Assembly: GCA_903889895.1 (NCBI GenBank)
Contig: CAISYZ010000059.1
Location: 1-42,953, forward strand
Direction: 5' to 3'
Length of the DNA: 42,953 nt
Source of the DNA: an uncultured Verrucomicrobia subdivision 3 bacterium
Lineage (GTDB): Bacteria; Verrucomicrobiota; Verrucomicrobiia; Limisphaerales; UBA11358
Shown here: positions 32,024-41,809 of the stretch, in pieces
Layout of the letters: every line of letters begins with the position of its first letter
Position numbering within the stretch: position 1 is the stretch's first letter
Notes under the pieces: model-generated
Told to the model about the DNA's origin: nothing
What the model saw: only the letters and a program-made list of their open reading frames with translations
The model's database searches: none
Position numbers and translations under genes: made by a program

Positions 32024-34579
32024 ATGGCAAAGAAAGAAGCCCAAGCCAGAATTCGCATTAACCGGCTGCTTGAGCAGTCCGGGTGGCGCTTCTTTCCCGA
32101 CAAGAACGGCGCGGACAATATCATTTGCGAATCGCGCGTGACGAAGACGGTGTATGCCCCCAGCTTGGAATTGGGCAACGACTTTGAAAAAGCCGCGCAT
32201 GGTTTCGTTGATTATTTGCTGCTGAATTCAGAACGCAAGCCGGTGGCGCTGGTGGAGGCGAAGCGGGAAGGCATTGACCCGCTGGACGCCAAGGAGCAGG
32301 CACGCGACTACGCCAAATCTTTGGGCATCCGCCATATATTTCTATCCAACGGCATCATTCATTACTATTGGGATTTGAGCCACGGCAATCCGACGCGCAC
32401 ATCACATTTAATGTCGTTGGAGGAATTGGGCGAGGCGTCGCGCTGGAATCCCGACCCGCAAAAACTGATTGATGCCAAGGTTGACGAGAATTATATCGCC
32501 GTTTCCCAGGATGCGGGCTGGCTGAATTATTCCCCGGCGCAGCGGGAGATTGTCCGCGTCAATCAGAACGTCAAACTTTTGCGCGACTACCAACTCGACG
32601 CCATTGTCGCGCTGCAAAAAGCCTACGCCAAAGGCAAAAATCGTTTTCTGTTTGAAATGGCGACCGGCACGGGCAAGACGCTTTTGAGCGCCGCCATCGC
32701 AAAATTATTCATCCGTTCCGGCAATGCGACGCGCGTGCTGTTTCTCGTGGACAGGATTGAACTGGAAAATCAGGCGGCACGAAATTTCAATCAATATCTC
32801 GCCAAGGACAGCATCAGCACCGTCATTTACAAAGAGCGACGGGATGAATGGGCGGGCGCACAGGTCGTCGTCACGACGATTCAAAGTCTCGCGGCGAGCA
32901 ATCGCTACCTGACGGAATTTTCGCCAAATGATTTTCAACTCATCATTTCCGACGAGGCGCATCGCACCATCGGCGGCAACAACCGCGTAATTTTTGAATA
33001 CTTCAACGGCGCAAAACTTGGCCTCACGGCCACGCCCAAAGATTATTTGAAGGGCATTGACCCCAAGAAAATGCGCGAGGACGACCCGCGCGAATTGGAG
33101 CGCCGCTTGTTGCTCGACAGCTACCGCACGTTTGGTTGCGACGACGGCAACCCCACTTTCCGTTTCAGCCTCGTTGACGCCGTGAACCACAAGCCGCCGT
33201 ATCTGGTTAATCCGCTGGCGGTGGATTGCCGGACGGACATCACGACGGAACTGCTCACGCAAAAAGGCTGGGCGGTGAAACTCGGCGGCTTGGACGAGGA
33301 TGACGACGACCAAGAGAAAACTTTTTACAAACGCGATTTCGAGAAAAAGTTTTTCTCGGATGCCACCAACGGAACATTCGTCCGCACGTTCCTGAAAAAC
33401 GCCAAGCGCGACCCGCTGACCGGCGAAATCGGCAAGACCATTGCCTTTGCCGTCAGCCGCAAGCACGCCCGCAAGCTGACCAAACTGCTCAATGAAGAAT
33501 GTGAGAAATTGCATCCGGGCAAATACCAATCTGATTTTGCCGTGCAAATCACGTCCGACATTCCATCGGCGCAGGACATGACCAAGAAGTTCGACAGCGA
33601 ACGCAACGCGCTTAATGGCAAATCGTCGTTCAAGCCTGAATTCATTGATTACAATAGTTCCCGCACCCGCGTTTGCGTGACCGTCGGCATGATGACCACC
33701 GGCTACGATTGCGAAGATTTGCTCAATGTCGTGCTGGCGCGTCCGATTTTTTCGCCCACGGATTTCATCCAAATCAAAGGACGCGGCACGCGCCTTTATA
33801 CCTTCCGGCACAAGCAGGACGGCGACGAGCACAAGGCCGACAAGGATAATTTCTTCCTTTTCGACTTCTTCGCGAACTGCGAATTCTTCGAGAAAGATTT
33901 TGATTACGGCCGGCAAATTGAACTTCCACGCGAAGGCGGCGACGGGCCGGGCGGCGGCGGCGGTGGCGGGCGACCCATTACGGATTTCACCTGGACCGGG
34001 CCGGACGAACTGAAGGACAAGCGCGCCGAGCAAATCGGCTTGCAGGGCATGAGAGTTGACCGCGAGGCGTTTTCCCGCAGCTTTGAGGAAGCCACCCGGC
34101 GCGAAGTCGAAAAATATCCCGAACTTCACGAGGCGGTCGAGGCGCGCGACTGGCAGCGCGTCGAGGCGTTTGTCCGCGAAAACATTTTCGACAAGCCGCA
34201 GGAATTCTGGAACACGGAAAAACTTCGCGATGCCTATGGCGTGGATCGGCGGCTCACACTGGCGGAAATCCTGCAAAAAGTCTTCGGCGTCATTCAACGC
34301 TTCCCCAGCCGTCAGGATTTGGCCGACGAAGATTTTGACCGTTTCCTGTCCACGGACGGCGTGGACGCCACCAAAGTTCACGAACTGCAAACCTTGTTCA
34401 CCGCCTACCTGCTTTATCCCGACATCCGCGCCACGGTGGACGCGGGCGATTTCGGCAAGCTCGCCACCGACCCGCGCCTTAACCTCAAAGATTTGAAGGC
34501 GCTTGGCGAACCGCAGCGCAAGTTTGCGATTGAATTCATCAAGGACAACATCGTCATCAATCGCTACTTCGCCGCCTAG
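32024..34579 (+). CDS. hsdR: Type I restriction endonuclease, R subunit
   Basis: The 851-residue motor and nuclease subunit of a type I restriction-modification system. Residues about 30-130 form the HSDR_N PD-(D/E)xK nuclease (FVDYLLL, then VALVEAKR with Glu78 and Lys80). The SF2 helicase follows with Walker A ATGTGKT at residues 213-219, ISDEAHRTI (Asp310), LTATP and motif VI RGTRLYTF. A glycine run (GGDGPGGGGGGG) near residue 640 separates the C-terminal EcoEI-type domain, which binds the methylase core. ATG 32024 (MAKKEAQ) is preferred over upstream frame extensions. It is 15 bp upstream of hsdMS, so the genes form an operon. All key residues are present, so the system is probably active. 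Confidence 0.95.
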   Translation: MAKKEAQARIRINRLLEQSGWRFFPDKNGADNIICESRVTKTVYAPSLELGNDFEKAAHGFVDYLLLNSERKPVALVEAKREGIDPLDAKEQARDYAKSLGIRHIFLSNGIIHYYWDLSHGNPTRTSHLMSLEELGEASRWNPDPQKLIDAKVDENYIAVSQDAGWLNYSPAQREIVRVNQNVKLLRDYQLDAIVALQKAYAKGKNRFLFEMATGTGKTLLSAAIAKLFIRSGNATRVLFLVDRIELENQAARNFNQYLAKDSISTVIYKERRDEWAGAQVVVTTIQSLAASNRYLTEFSPNDFQLIISDEAHRTIGGNNRVIFEYFNGAKLGLTATPKDYLKGIDPKKMREDDPRELERRLLLDSYRTFGCDDGNPTFRFSLVDAVNHKPPYLVNPLAVDCRTDITTELLTQKGWAVKLGGLDEDDDDQEKTFYKRDFEKKFFSDATNGTFVRTFLKNAKRDPLTGEIGKTIAFAVSRKHARKLTKLLNEECEKLHPGKYQSDFAVQITSDIPSAQDMTKKFDSERNALNGKSSFKPEFIDYNSSRTRVCVTVGMMTTGYDCEDLLNVVLARPIFSPTDFIQIKGRGTRLYTFRHKQDGDEHKADKDNFFLFDFFANCEFFEKDFDYGRQIELPREGGDGPGGGGGGGRPITDFTWTGPDELKDKRAEQIGLQGMRVDREAFSRSFEEATRREVEKYPELHEAVEARDWQRVEAFVRENIFDKPQEFWNTEKLRDAYGVDRRLTLAEILQKVFGVIQRFPSRQDLADEDFDRFLSTDGVDATKVHELQTLFTAYLLYPDIRATVDAGDFGKLATDPRLNLKDLKALGEPQRKFAIEFIKDNIVINRYFAA

Positions 34580-34593
34580 TCCGCACCATTTTC

Positions 34594-37470
34594 ATGCTTA
34601 CCAAGGAAACCAAACGGCGCATTGATAACGCCCGCGATATTCTCGTCGGCCAGTTGCCGCTGCCATCCGACCAGATTGAGCTCATCACCATCGCCCTGAT
34701 TTACAAATTCATGGACGACATTGATGAGCAGTCGCGCGAACTCGGCGGCAAGCCCACCTTTTTCGTCGGCGACTTGCGCGAACTGTCATGGCGCAAGCTC
34801 ATCAGCAACACCTTGACCGGCGAGGAGCGCGTCACCAAGTTCATCCAGGGCATTGAGGCTGTCAGCGACGCCAAAAATCACAGCATCCCCGACCTGTTCA
34901 AAAGCATTTTCAAAAATGCGTTCCTGAAATTCCGCGACGCGCAGGTGTTGAAATTGTTCCTCGACGAAATCAATGGCTTCACCTACGACCATTCCGAAGA
35001 ACTCGGCAACGCGTTTGAATACTTGCTGGACACGATGGGCACGCAGGGACAAAACGGCCAATTTCGCACCCCGCGCAACATCATTGAATTCATCGTGGAC
35101 GTGGTTGACCCGCAGAAAGACGAAACCATTCTTGACCCGGCGTGCGGCACGGCGGGATTTTTGATTTCCGCCTACAAACATATTGTCGCCGCCAACACAT
35201 CGGCGAAAGCCGCCGAAAATGACCCGCACGCGGGCGACCTGCTCAAATCCGCCGCGCGCGAAAAACTCACCCAAAACATCACCGGCTACGACATCACGCC
35301 GCTCATGTGCCGCCTGTCGCGGGTGAATATGTATCTGCACCGTTTCGCCAATCCCGTCATTCACGAATACGACACGCTGACGAATAAAAACCGCTGGGGC
35401 GAAAAGTTCGATGTCATTCTCGCCAACCCGCCGTTTATGACGCCAACCGGCGGCATCAGCACGCACGACAAATTCCGCATTGCCGCCAAACGCGCCGAAG
35501 TGCTGTTTGCCGATTTCATCCTTGAACACCTTAACGCCAATGGTCGCGCCGGTTTTATTGTGCCGGAAGGCATCATTTTCCAGAATAACGACGACTATGT
35601 GAGCTTGCGCAAATGGCTCATCAATGAAGCCGGGCTTTGGGCAGTCGTTTCGCTTCCGGCCAATATCTTTCAACCATATTCCGGCGTGAAAACTTCGGTG
35701 CTGCTCGTGGATCGCGCACTCGCCCGGCAGCGTGATGACGTGCTGCTGTTAAAAGTGGACAACGACGGCTTTTCGCTTAACACCAACCGCACGCCCATTA
35801 AGGAAAACGATTTGCCCGACGCCCTGAAATTGCTACACGCAGCAAAGCAGTCGGACTATCAATCAGCCATCGGCAAGCTGGAAACCAAAATTCAAAGCCA
35901 ACTTGTGCCGCGTGCCGACTTTGCAAAACTGGATGCCTACAAAGCCGCCAGCACCGCATGGAATTTTTGCCGCAAGTTTCATGTGCGTGGCGAACGGATT
36001 AAAAAAGCCGCCGTCGAAGCCCGCGCCGCTGGAAACCATGACGAAGTGGAAAAGATGGAAAAGGCATTGACCAAGCTCCGCACGGAGTTTTCCACCGCTA
36101 CCGACCTTGCCAAGTTGCCCGACACCGAAGCCGAACTCCGCGCCGCCTTTGATGAAAAAATAAAGGCAGACGCCATAATCTACGGCGACAAGCCGGAGCA
36201 GCCGGGAAAACTCACCAGCGATTTGCGTGAGGCTTTGGACAACGAACGCGATTACAATTTTAACCGGGAGCGATACGGCATCACAGATGTCTCTGGCCGA
36301 GTTTGTGAGTTCGTAAAATTCGGCTCGGTGGTTGTGGATATGCGCAACGGTGTCAATTTCAGCAAAGAACAGGTTGGTGAAGGCATTCGTTTTGTGAACA
36401 TAAAAGACGTTTTTGCCCCCAGCGGCATTGTTGATTGCGATTCGTTGGAGAGCGTCAAATTGAACGACAAAGAGATTGGACGGTTTCGGCTGGAAGATGA
36501 CGACCTTATTTTTGTTCGCTCATCCGTCAAATTTGAAGGCACTGGTTTTCCGGCGATTGTCAGGCCGCGCGGTGCAACGATTGCCTTTTGTGGCTTCGTG
36601 ATTAAATGTTCCCTCGATAAAACTCGGATTGACCCTTACTTCGCGATGCAGCTTTTTAGGTCAGAGCGCGGACGGCGAGAAATTCTTTCGCGGGCAAGTC
36701 GAGCGAACATCACCAACATTTCACAAGACAGTTTGGAAGGAATTGAAATTCCGTTACCGCCAATAGAGGAGCAGCGCAGCATTGCGGCGGAACTTGAAAT
36801 TCATCAGCGCGTGGTGGACGGGTGCATCGCTGTCCTTGACCGCCATAACTTACATCTCGACATTGACCCTGCGTGGCCGCGAATACCGTTAGGAGAAATC
36901 GCACGGTTTATTTCAGGCGGCACACCATCGAAGGCAAATGCAGCCTACTGGGAAGGCTCCATTCCTTGGGTTTCGCCAAAAGACATGAAGATGGATTGTC
37001 TCACCGATTCGATTGACCATATCTCGAAAAAAGCCGTGGCTGATTCGGCGGTGAATCTCGTTCATCCCGGCACTGTGCTTTGCGTTATTCGTTCGGGCGT
37101 TCTCGTCCACACATTTCCGGTCGCTCTCGCAGGCGTGGATTTAACTTTCAATCAAGACATCAATGCGATTGTTCCAGACCAAAAGAGTCTGTTACCCGAA
37201 TGGTTATTTTTTGTTCTACGCACGCTTGAATCTGAAATTTTGAGTCAGGGCATCAAACGGGGCGGAACAGTCCACAGCTTGCAAAATGGTTATCTCCGTT
37301 CGTTCCCATTTCCAGTCCCACCGTTGCCGGTGCAAAAAGAAATCATCACCAAACTTCAGCGCGAGCAAGCGACGCTGGCCGGGCTTGAAGAATTGAAAGC
37401 CAAGTATGCGGCCAAAATCGCCGCGCGCCTTGCCGCCGTGTGGGGTTCACCGGAAGTCAAAGCAACCTAA
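34594..37470 (+). CDS. Fused type I methyltransferase-specificity protein (HsdM-HsdS)
   Basis: A 958-residue single chain combining the N6-adenine methylase and the DNA-recognition subunit. Residues 1-140 are the HsdM N-terminal helical domain. Residues 150-450 are the N6-MTase with SAM motif I (DPACGTAGF, Asp181) and catalytic NPPF (Asn278). Residues about 450-560 are a helical linker. From about 565 two target-recognition domains follow, each ending in a conserved helix (IEEQRSIAAELEIHQRVV and LPVQKEIITKLQREQATL), so the specificity part has both half-sites and would read a bipartite target. It starts 15 bp after hsdR and is followed 11 bp later by an unrecognised gene. Fusion of M with S is uncommon in classical type I systems but known in type IIB/IIG-like enzymes; here a separate HsdR is retained. 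Confidence 0.93.
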   Translation: MLTKETKRRIDNARDILVGQLPLPSDQIELITIALIYKFMDDIDEQSRELGGKPTFFVGDLRELSWRKLISNTLTGEERVTKFIQGIEAVSDAKNHSIPDLFKSIFKNAFLKFRDAQVLKLFLDEINGFTYDHSEELGNAFEYLLDTMGTQGQNGQFRTPRNIIEFIVDVVDPQKDETILDPACGTAGFLISAYKHIVAANTSAKAAENDPHAGDLLKSAAREKLTQNITGYDITPLMCRLSRVNMYLHRFANPVIHEYDTLTNKNRWGEKFDVILANPPFMTPTGGISTHDKFRIAAKRAEVLFADFILEHLNANGRAGFIVPEGIIFQNNDDYVSLRKWLINEAGLWAVVSLPANIFQPYSGVKTSVLLVDRALARQRDDVLLLKVDNDGFSLNTNRTPIKENDLPDALKLLHAAKQSDYQSAIGKLETKIQSQLVPRADFAKLDAYKAASTAWNFCRKFHVRGERIKKAAVEARAAGNHDEVEKMEKALTKLRTEFSTATDLAKLPDTEAELRAAFDEKIKADAIIYGDKPEQPGKLTSDLREALDNERDYNFNRERYGITDVSGRVCEFVKFGSVVVDMRNGVNFSKEQVGEGIRFVNIKDVFAPSGIVDCDSLESVKLNDKEIGRFRLEDDDLIFVRSSVKFEGTGFPAIVRPRGATIAFCGFVIKCSLDKTRIDPYFAMQLFRSERGRREILSRASRANITNISQDSLEGIEIPLPPIEEQRSIAAELEIHQRVVDGCIAVLDRHNLHLDIDPAWPRIPLGEIARFISGGTPSKANAAYWEGSIPWVSPKDMKMDCLTDSIDHISKKAVADSAVNLVHPGTVLCVIRSGVLVHTFPVALAGVDLTFNQDINAIVPDQKSLLPEWLFFVLRTLESEILSQGIKRGGTVHSLQNGYLRSFPFPVPPLPVQKEIITKLQREQATLAGLEELKAKYAAKIAARLAAVWGSPEVKAT

Positions 37471-37481
37471 ACTGCTGATTT

Positions 37482-38393
37482 ATGGATTTGTTCAACGACC
37501 TTAAAATAATTGTTCAACAAAAACTCACTGAATTAGGCGTGCCGTATTCCGCCAGCGCGGATACTGACACTTTGATTCTCCTCACCCTAAACCATAAATT
37601 CAAAACGATATCCGCGCGACGCAGGGAAATTCACACTTCCAAAGAATTTGAAGCGAAACGCGGCACGCTCGACGCAACGATGCAAAGCGCGTTGCGGGAC
37701 ATTTTGAATAAATTCAAACGCGGGCATGACGTGAACGGACATTTGAGCCGTTCCAGTGTGAACGCACAGGAGACCGACGCGCTCCGCGCAGACTGGGACA
37801 TTTACCATGTCCACATCAGCAACCATAAGGACAATCCCGGCGACAAATTCTATGCCCGCACCGGGCCAGTGATGTTCGTTCAAATCACGGACACCGACGC
37901 ATACTTCATTGACATCTATCCCCACGGACAGGGGCATCCTGAAACTTGGACGCGACAGGCATTGCTGGAAATCATTGATAAGAATTGGCCCAAGCTGTTA
38001 GAGCCGCACAAATTAAAGGGGATTACCGACATTTCAATGCAGCCAACGGATTTGCAATTAAAGCAGCTTCGTGGAAAGGGCGGGGCGACTGGAAAAATGG
38101 GAGCGATGAATACAATTCTGAAAGTTGGCAATTCGTTTGTTCACTCCCCAGGAGGAGGGCTGGCGGCAGACGGCACCCCGGCAGCCAATGTTCGTCATTT
38201 GAACCAGATGATGCACGACATCAAAAGACTGGAAAAATGGGTGACGGATAATTCGCTGACATTGCGAAAGCAATTCAGCAGGAAGCTAGGCATCCCAGAA
38301 TGGGAAATTGATTTTGAATTGGAGCCAGCAGCAAATGGCTGGACGGTGAAAGAAAAAAATTCTGGCGAAATTATTCAGTTGCCTCGGAAGTAG
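37482..38393 (+). CDS. Unrecognised 303-residue protein linked to the type I R-M operon
   Basis: Starts 11 bp after hsdMS in the same direction and so is probably co-transcribed. Three parts can be seen. The N-terminal part (about 1-105) is helical and basic. The middle part (about 105-175) is compact: WDIYHVHISN, FYARTGPVMFVQITDTDAYFIDIYPHG and ALLEIIDKNWPKLL, with conserved-looking His, Arg and Asp residues. The C-terminal part has PGGGLAADGTP, a Gly-rich turn, then helices and a short basic tail. There is no signal peptide or membrane segment. I recall loosely similar proteins in defence and mobile-element contexts, but cannot name a family. A toxin, RNA- or DNA-processing enzyme, or R-M regulator are open options; position alone suggests a defence accessory. 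Confidence 0.7.
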   Translation: MDLFNDLKIIVQQKLTELGVPYSASADTDTLILLTLNHKFKTISARRREIHTSKEFEAKRGTLDATMQSALRDILNKFKRGHDVNGHLSRSSVNAQETDALRADWDIYHVHISNHKDNPGDKFYARTGPVMFVQITDTDAYFIDIYPHGQGHPETWTRQALLEIIDKNWPKLLEPHKLKGITDISMQPTDLQLKQLRGKGGATGKMGAMNTILKVGNSFVHSPGGGLAADGTPAANVRHLNQMMHDIKRLEKWVTDNSLTLRKQFSRKLGIPEWEIDFELEPAANGWTVKEKNSGEIIQLPRK

Positions 38394-38399
38394 CCGAAG

Positions 38400-40226
38400 T
38401 CAGCGGGCGCTCTTGTCCGGCCTGACGCGGAAATCATAAATCGGATTTTTACCGCGACGCCATTCCGTCAGCACCAAGTCAAAATCATATTGTCCGCCCA
38501 CCAGCCAATTTTCCGCTTGCGGCAAATTCACGGAATCAATGGCAATGGTATTGCCATCTTTCTGAAATGCACCGCGCAGCGCCCACAGTTCTCGCGCTCC
38601 GGCTTTTTCCCCATCCGGCTCCGCCGTGCCGTCGCCATCTTTTTTCAACCGATGCGGTTGTCCCGTCAGCTTGACCCCACGCGCCACCAAGGACGGCTCG
38701 GCATTGCCATTGCCAAACGGTGCAAGCGCGCGGTAAATGCCATACCAAGTTCGCGCGTCGAATTTTTCCGCCGGGGCGATAATTTCTGCCTTACGGACAA
38801 AATCTTTTTCATCCAAGCCGCTGGCATCATTCAGCCACCGTTTTAATTTTTTGCGCTGTGCTTCCGTGAATGAAAAACCACCAGCCATTTCGTGACCGCC
38901 GCCGCCTTCAATCATTTTTTCCGCCACCGCATCGTGAATGATTCCACCGAGGTTGCATTGCTCGATGCTGCGGCCAGAGGCTTTCCAAAATCCGCCGTCG
39001 GCATTATCAGTCGTTTGCCATGAGGCAACAATCGCCGGACGGTTGAAAGCTTCTTTGACATCGCTGGCGACAATGCCGCCAACGCCGGGATGACAACCTT
39101 TGTCGGCAACAAAAATAACTTTGGCGTCCCGCAATTTTCCGGCAGCACCCAAAACTCGCGCGGTCAGTGGACTTTGAATTTTTTTCCGCTGCTCATTGAG
39201 ATTGAAGCATCTTTGCGCCGCTTTTCTGGCGGCAGCCGCATCTTGCGCCAGCAGCAACAGCAGCGCGTCTTTGGCATCGCCCAGCCGCCCCGGTGCGTTC
39301 AGACACGGGCCAAAAAATAGCCCGAAAGTTTTTTCGTCCAGCACGCCAGCGGTAAATTTACTCGCTTGGCGCAATTGTTCCAGCGCGGCCAGCCCAGGGA
39401 CTTTTCTAATTCCATCCACCTTTCGCGCCAGCCGCAGCGCGTGTTTCAGCAAGATGCGATTCAAGCCGACGACTGGCATCAGGTCAACAAACGACGCCAG
39501 CCCCGCCATTAAAATCGCCCGGTCACTGTCCCACGCTGTCAGCCGGAGTTCGCCCGCCATTCCATGCACCAGCAAAAAGGCAAGACCCGCAGCGGACAGC
39601 AGTTGCAAGTCCCAGCTATTATCCTTTGAACCAAGCCAGGCTTTAGGATTGAGCAAAGTTGTTTCAGCCGTTTTCGAGTCGGCTGGCAAGTGGTGATCCA
39701 CGATAACCGAATCAATGCCTTGCTCTGTCAGCCAGTCAATTTCTTCGCGGCTGTTGGTTCCGCAGTCCAACACTATCAGCAATTCAGGGCGGTGCTTTTT
39801 CACACACTGCTGCAATGCTGGCAATGTCAGCCCGTAGCCATGCACATGGCGGAGGGGAATAAAAGCGGCGAGCTTGCTCGCGGATAGACCGGCAGCGCGG
39901 AGGAAATCATGCAGCAGGGCGACCGAGGTAACGCCGTCGCAATCGTAATCACCGAACAGAACAATTTTTTTCTTGGCAGCCACGGCAGCACGGATTTTTG
40001 CCGATGCTAATTTATACGCCGCCGTTTTCGGCAACGGATTCCGCAGAGCAGGAAGTTCGACGATAAATTCTTCGCCCATCTCGCGACGGAAGGAGGGTGG
40101 ACATTTAAGCTGATTCAGACGGTGGTGGACATATTGAGCTATGACCTCATCGCGGGAGTCGCCATCCGTCAGACAAAAGATTTTGTCCGTCTCGAAATTC
40201 ACGGGCGGCGGTTTTCGGATGATCAT
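38400..40226 (-). CDS. RecJ-like single-stranded-DNA 5'-3' exonuclease (DHH/DHHA1 family)
   Basis: A 608-residue nuclease expected to degrade single-stranded DNA from the 5' end. DHH-family motifs are in order: LFGDYDCDGVTSVALL (motif I), LLIVLDCGTNS (motif II), VIVDHHLP (motif III, the DHH signature) and the later GLNRILLKHAL region. The DHHA1 part has GGGGHEMAGGFSF. The C-terminal OB-like region (KLTGQPHRLK, FDLVLTEW) completes a full RecJ architecture. ATG 40226 is preferred over GTG 40244. It is convergent with the R-M accessory gene (6-bp gap). A chromosomal recJ is expected elsewhere, so this is a second, element-borne copy, probably serving element replication or transfer. Confidence 0.9.
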   Translation of the reverse strand: MIIRKPPPVNFETDKIFCLTDGDSRDEVIAQYVHHRLNQLKCPPSFRREMGEEFIVELPALRNPLPKTAAYKLASAKIRAAVAAKKKIVLFGDYDCDGVTSVALLHDFLRAAGLSASKLAAFIPLRHVHGYGLTLPALQQCVKKHRPELLIVLDCGTNSREEIDWLTEQGIDSVIVDHHLPADSKTAETTLLNPKAWLGSKDNSWDLQLLSAAGLAFLLVHGMAGELRLTAWDSDRAILMAGLASFVDLMPVVGLNRILLKHALRLARKVDGIRKVPGLAALEQLRQASKFTAGVLDEKTFGLFFGPCLNAPGRLGDAKDALLLLLAQDAAAARKAAQRCFNLNEQRKKIQSPLTARVLGAAGKLRDAKVIFVADKGCHPGVGGIVASDVKEAFNRPAIVASWQTTDNADGGFWKASGRSIEQCNLGGIIHDAVAEKMIEGGGGHEMAGGFSFTEAQRKKLKRWLNDASGLDEKDFVRKAEIIAPAEKFDARTWYGIYRALAPFGNGNAEPSLVARGVKLTGQPHRLKKDGDGTAEPDGEKAGARELWALRGAFQKDGNTIAIDSVNLPQAENWLVGGQYDFDLVLTEWRRGKNPIYDFRVRPDKSAR

Positions 40227-40392
40227 GGTGCGTCGCAGCGACACAAGAGCATGAAAAAATTCACTTCGCCATTCCAGACCTAATCTTGACCGCGAATTCT
40301 CCAGCCAAAATCTTGCTTAGTGGAACTTACAGAAAAGTTTGAGAATAGGAAAATTTGAAGCCCCAAATTTACTCCCCCCACACCCCCCTACT

Positions 40393-40428
40393 GTGGGCTT
40401 TCAGCCCACTATCTACCGTCTAGGTAGA
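40393..40428. terminator. Twin adjacent hairpins between recJ and the DUF3987-like gene
   Basis: GTGGGCT-TTC-AGCCCAC (40393-40409) is followed 2 bp later by TCTACC-GTCTA-GGTAGA (40412-40428). Both stems are perfect. There is no T-run, so they may stop transcription weakly or bind a regulator. The rest of the 257-bp gap is AT-rich and contains a poly-C/CCCCCCA tract near 40375-40388. Confidence 0.4.
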
Positions 40429-40483
40429 AGTATAGGCAGATTTCGGAAAATTTCAAGTGACTATTTTCGCCGTTGTTAAGTTG

Positions 40484-41809
40484 TTAGTCTGACTTATTCG
40501 TATTCGGACTATTCCCGCCGCCCAGAAAACGGATGCCGTCGGCGGTTGTTGCTGCCGACTGCTCTTTGTCTTGCAGCAGTGAGAACAGGGCTTCCGCTGC
40601 CTGCATGGTTTTCAGTTGCCGGTGGAGATACATCAGCAAGTGGCGCGGTTGTAAATCCTGCCCGAACTTGACGCGCAAGTTTTCAGCACGACGCAGGAGG
40701 TCTTGCAACTCCGCGTATTCCACGCTGTCCATGATTTGCCGCAAGTCCGACAGGTGCAGCATCGCCAGCCGCACCGCCCAATTCACGTCCTCACGGTCAA
40801 TTTCATTGTTCGCCTTGCCCAGCAGCCAGTGATAGACCAGCGCGTATTTGAAAATTCGGAATTCCACGCGGCGCACAAAGTCCGCCGTAATACCTTGTTT
40901 GCCCATCAGCACCCAGGCATCGCAAATGCCGTTGCGCGCATCCGGCGAAAGGCGATATTCCGAATGAATCGGCGTCGCCAGTGCAGCACGGAAAGCAGTG
41001 GCGATTTTCTCCAAATCCAGCCCGTCCAGAATGGCAAATTTCCGCTCGAAACAATTTCGGCTTTGGTCTGGTGGACAAAATACGAACGCGATTCGCTGGC
41101 ACAGCCCCGACGCCCAATCCTCCTTTGAAAGCTGCCGATGAATGTTGCCGATGACGGTTGTGCCGAGCAGCGACAGACACGGTGATTTAATTTCCACTAC
41201 TCCGCTTTTGAGCCGCTTGCTCAAAGTTGCGTGGTCGTATGCCATCAGCAAAACGCGCGGCGTGCCTTGATGCACTTCGGTTTTCGTCAGCGACCAAAAT
41301 TCACCAAATTCTTCGAGCCACCAAAACGCGGGGCGACCTTCATTGTCCGAAAGTTCCGCAATCAGTCCCGCCGTCGAGCCAGCATCACGGATGGAATTTG
41401 GTTTCCAGCCGCCAAGCTCAAATGCCTTGAGAATTTTTGAAACGGAAAACGATTTCATTTCGCCGGACGCAGCCAGCATCACGGTGAACAGGTCAGGCAG
41501 AATTTTTTGACCGTCAGCCATCACCAGCGACGCGCCCTTTTCGCAGAGCAGTTGCGCGACAAGTGACACCGTGGCAAAAAAAGGCAATTCCGCCGCCACG
41601 GGCGTATGTCGCATGAATTCGGAAACGACCACTTCCAAAATGGACGCCGGAGGTGTTGCCACCACACCGCGCCACAACTCACGTTCTTGCGCGAACATTA
41701 TCGCCCGCACAACGCTTCGCGTCTCACGACAGGCCAGTATCCGTGAAAGGAGCTTGCGAGCACCGCTATCTTTGACCAGCCGCCGATGATGTCGCCGCGT
41801 TCTTTTCAT
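40484..41809 (-). CDS. DUF3987-like protein, probable replication-associated primase/helicase relative
   Basis: A 441-residue protein. The stretch LWRGVVATPPASILEVVVSEFMRHTPVAAELPFFATVSLVAQLLC resembles the start of the DUF3987 (YfjI-like) family, which occurs in plasmid and phage replication loci beside primases. Next are VMAASGEMKSFSVSKIL-like and AGSTAGLIAELSDNEGRPAFWWLEEFGEF, then LMAYDHATLSKRLKSGVVEIKSPCLSLLGTTV. No intact Walker A is visible where family members have a P-loop-like GExKS (here GEMKSFS), so ATP use is plausible but unproven. ATG 41809 is preferred over TTG 41842. It lies downstream of an SSB-tail protein in the same direction; the cluster suggests DNA replication of the element. 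Confidence 0.65.
   Translation of the reverse strand: MKRTRRHHRRLVKDSGARKLLSRILACRETRSVVRAIMFAQERELWRGVVATPPASILEVVVSEFMRHTPVAAELPFFATVSLVAQLLCEKGASLVMADGQKILPDLFTVMLAASGEMKSFSVSKILKAFELGGWKPNSIRDAGSTAGLIAELSDNEGRPAFWWLEEFGEFWSLTKTEVHQGTPRVLLMAYDHATLSKRLKSGVVEIKSPCLSLLGTTVIGNIHRQLSKEDWASGLCQRIAFVFCPPDQSRNCFERKFAILDGLDLEKIATAFRAALATPIHSEYRLSPDARNGICDAWVLMGKQGITADFVRRVEFRIFKYALVYHWLLGKANNEIDREDVNWAVRLAMLHLSDLRQIMDSVEYAELQDLLRRAENLRVKFGQDLQPRHLLMYLHRQLKTMQAAEALFSLLQDKEQSAATTADGIRFLGGGNSPNTNKSD

Noticed and set aside
32705-34390. 561-residue minus-strand frame opposite hsdR
   Set aside because: Antisense to HsdR helicase motifs, without any domain of its own.
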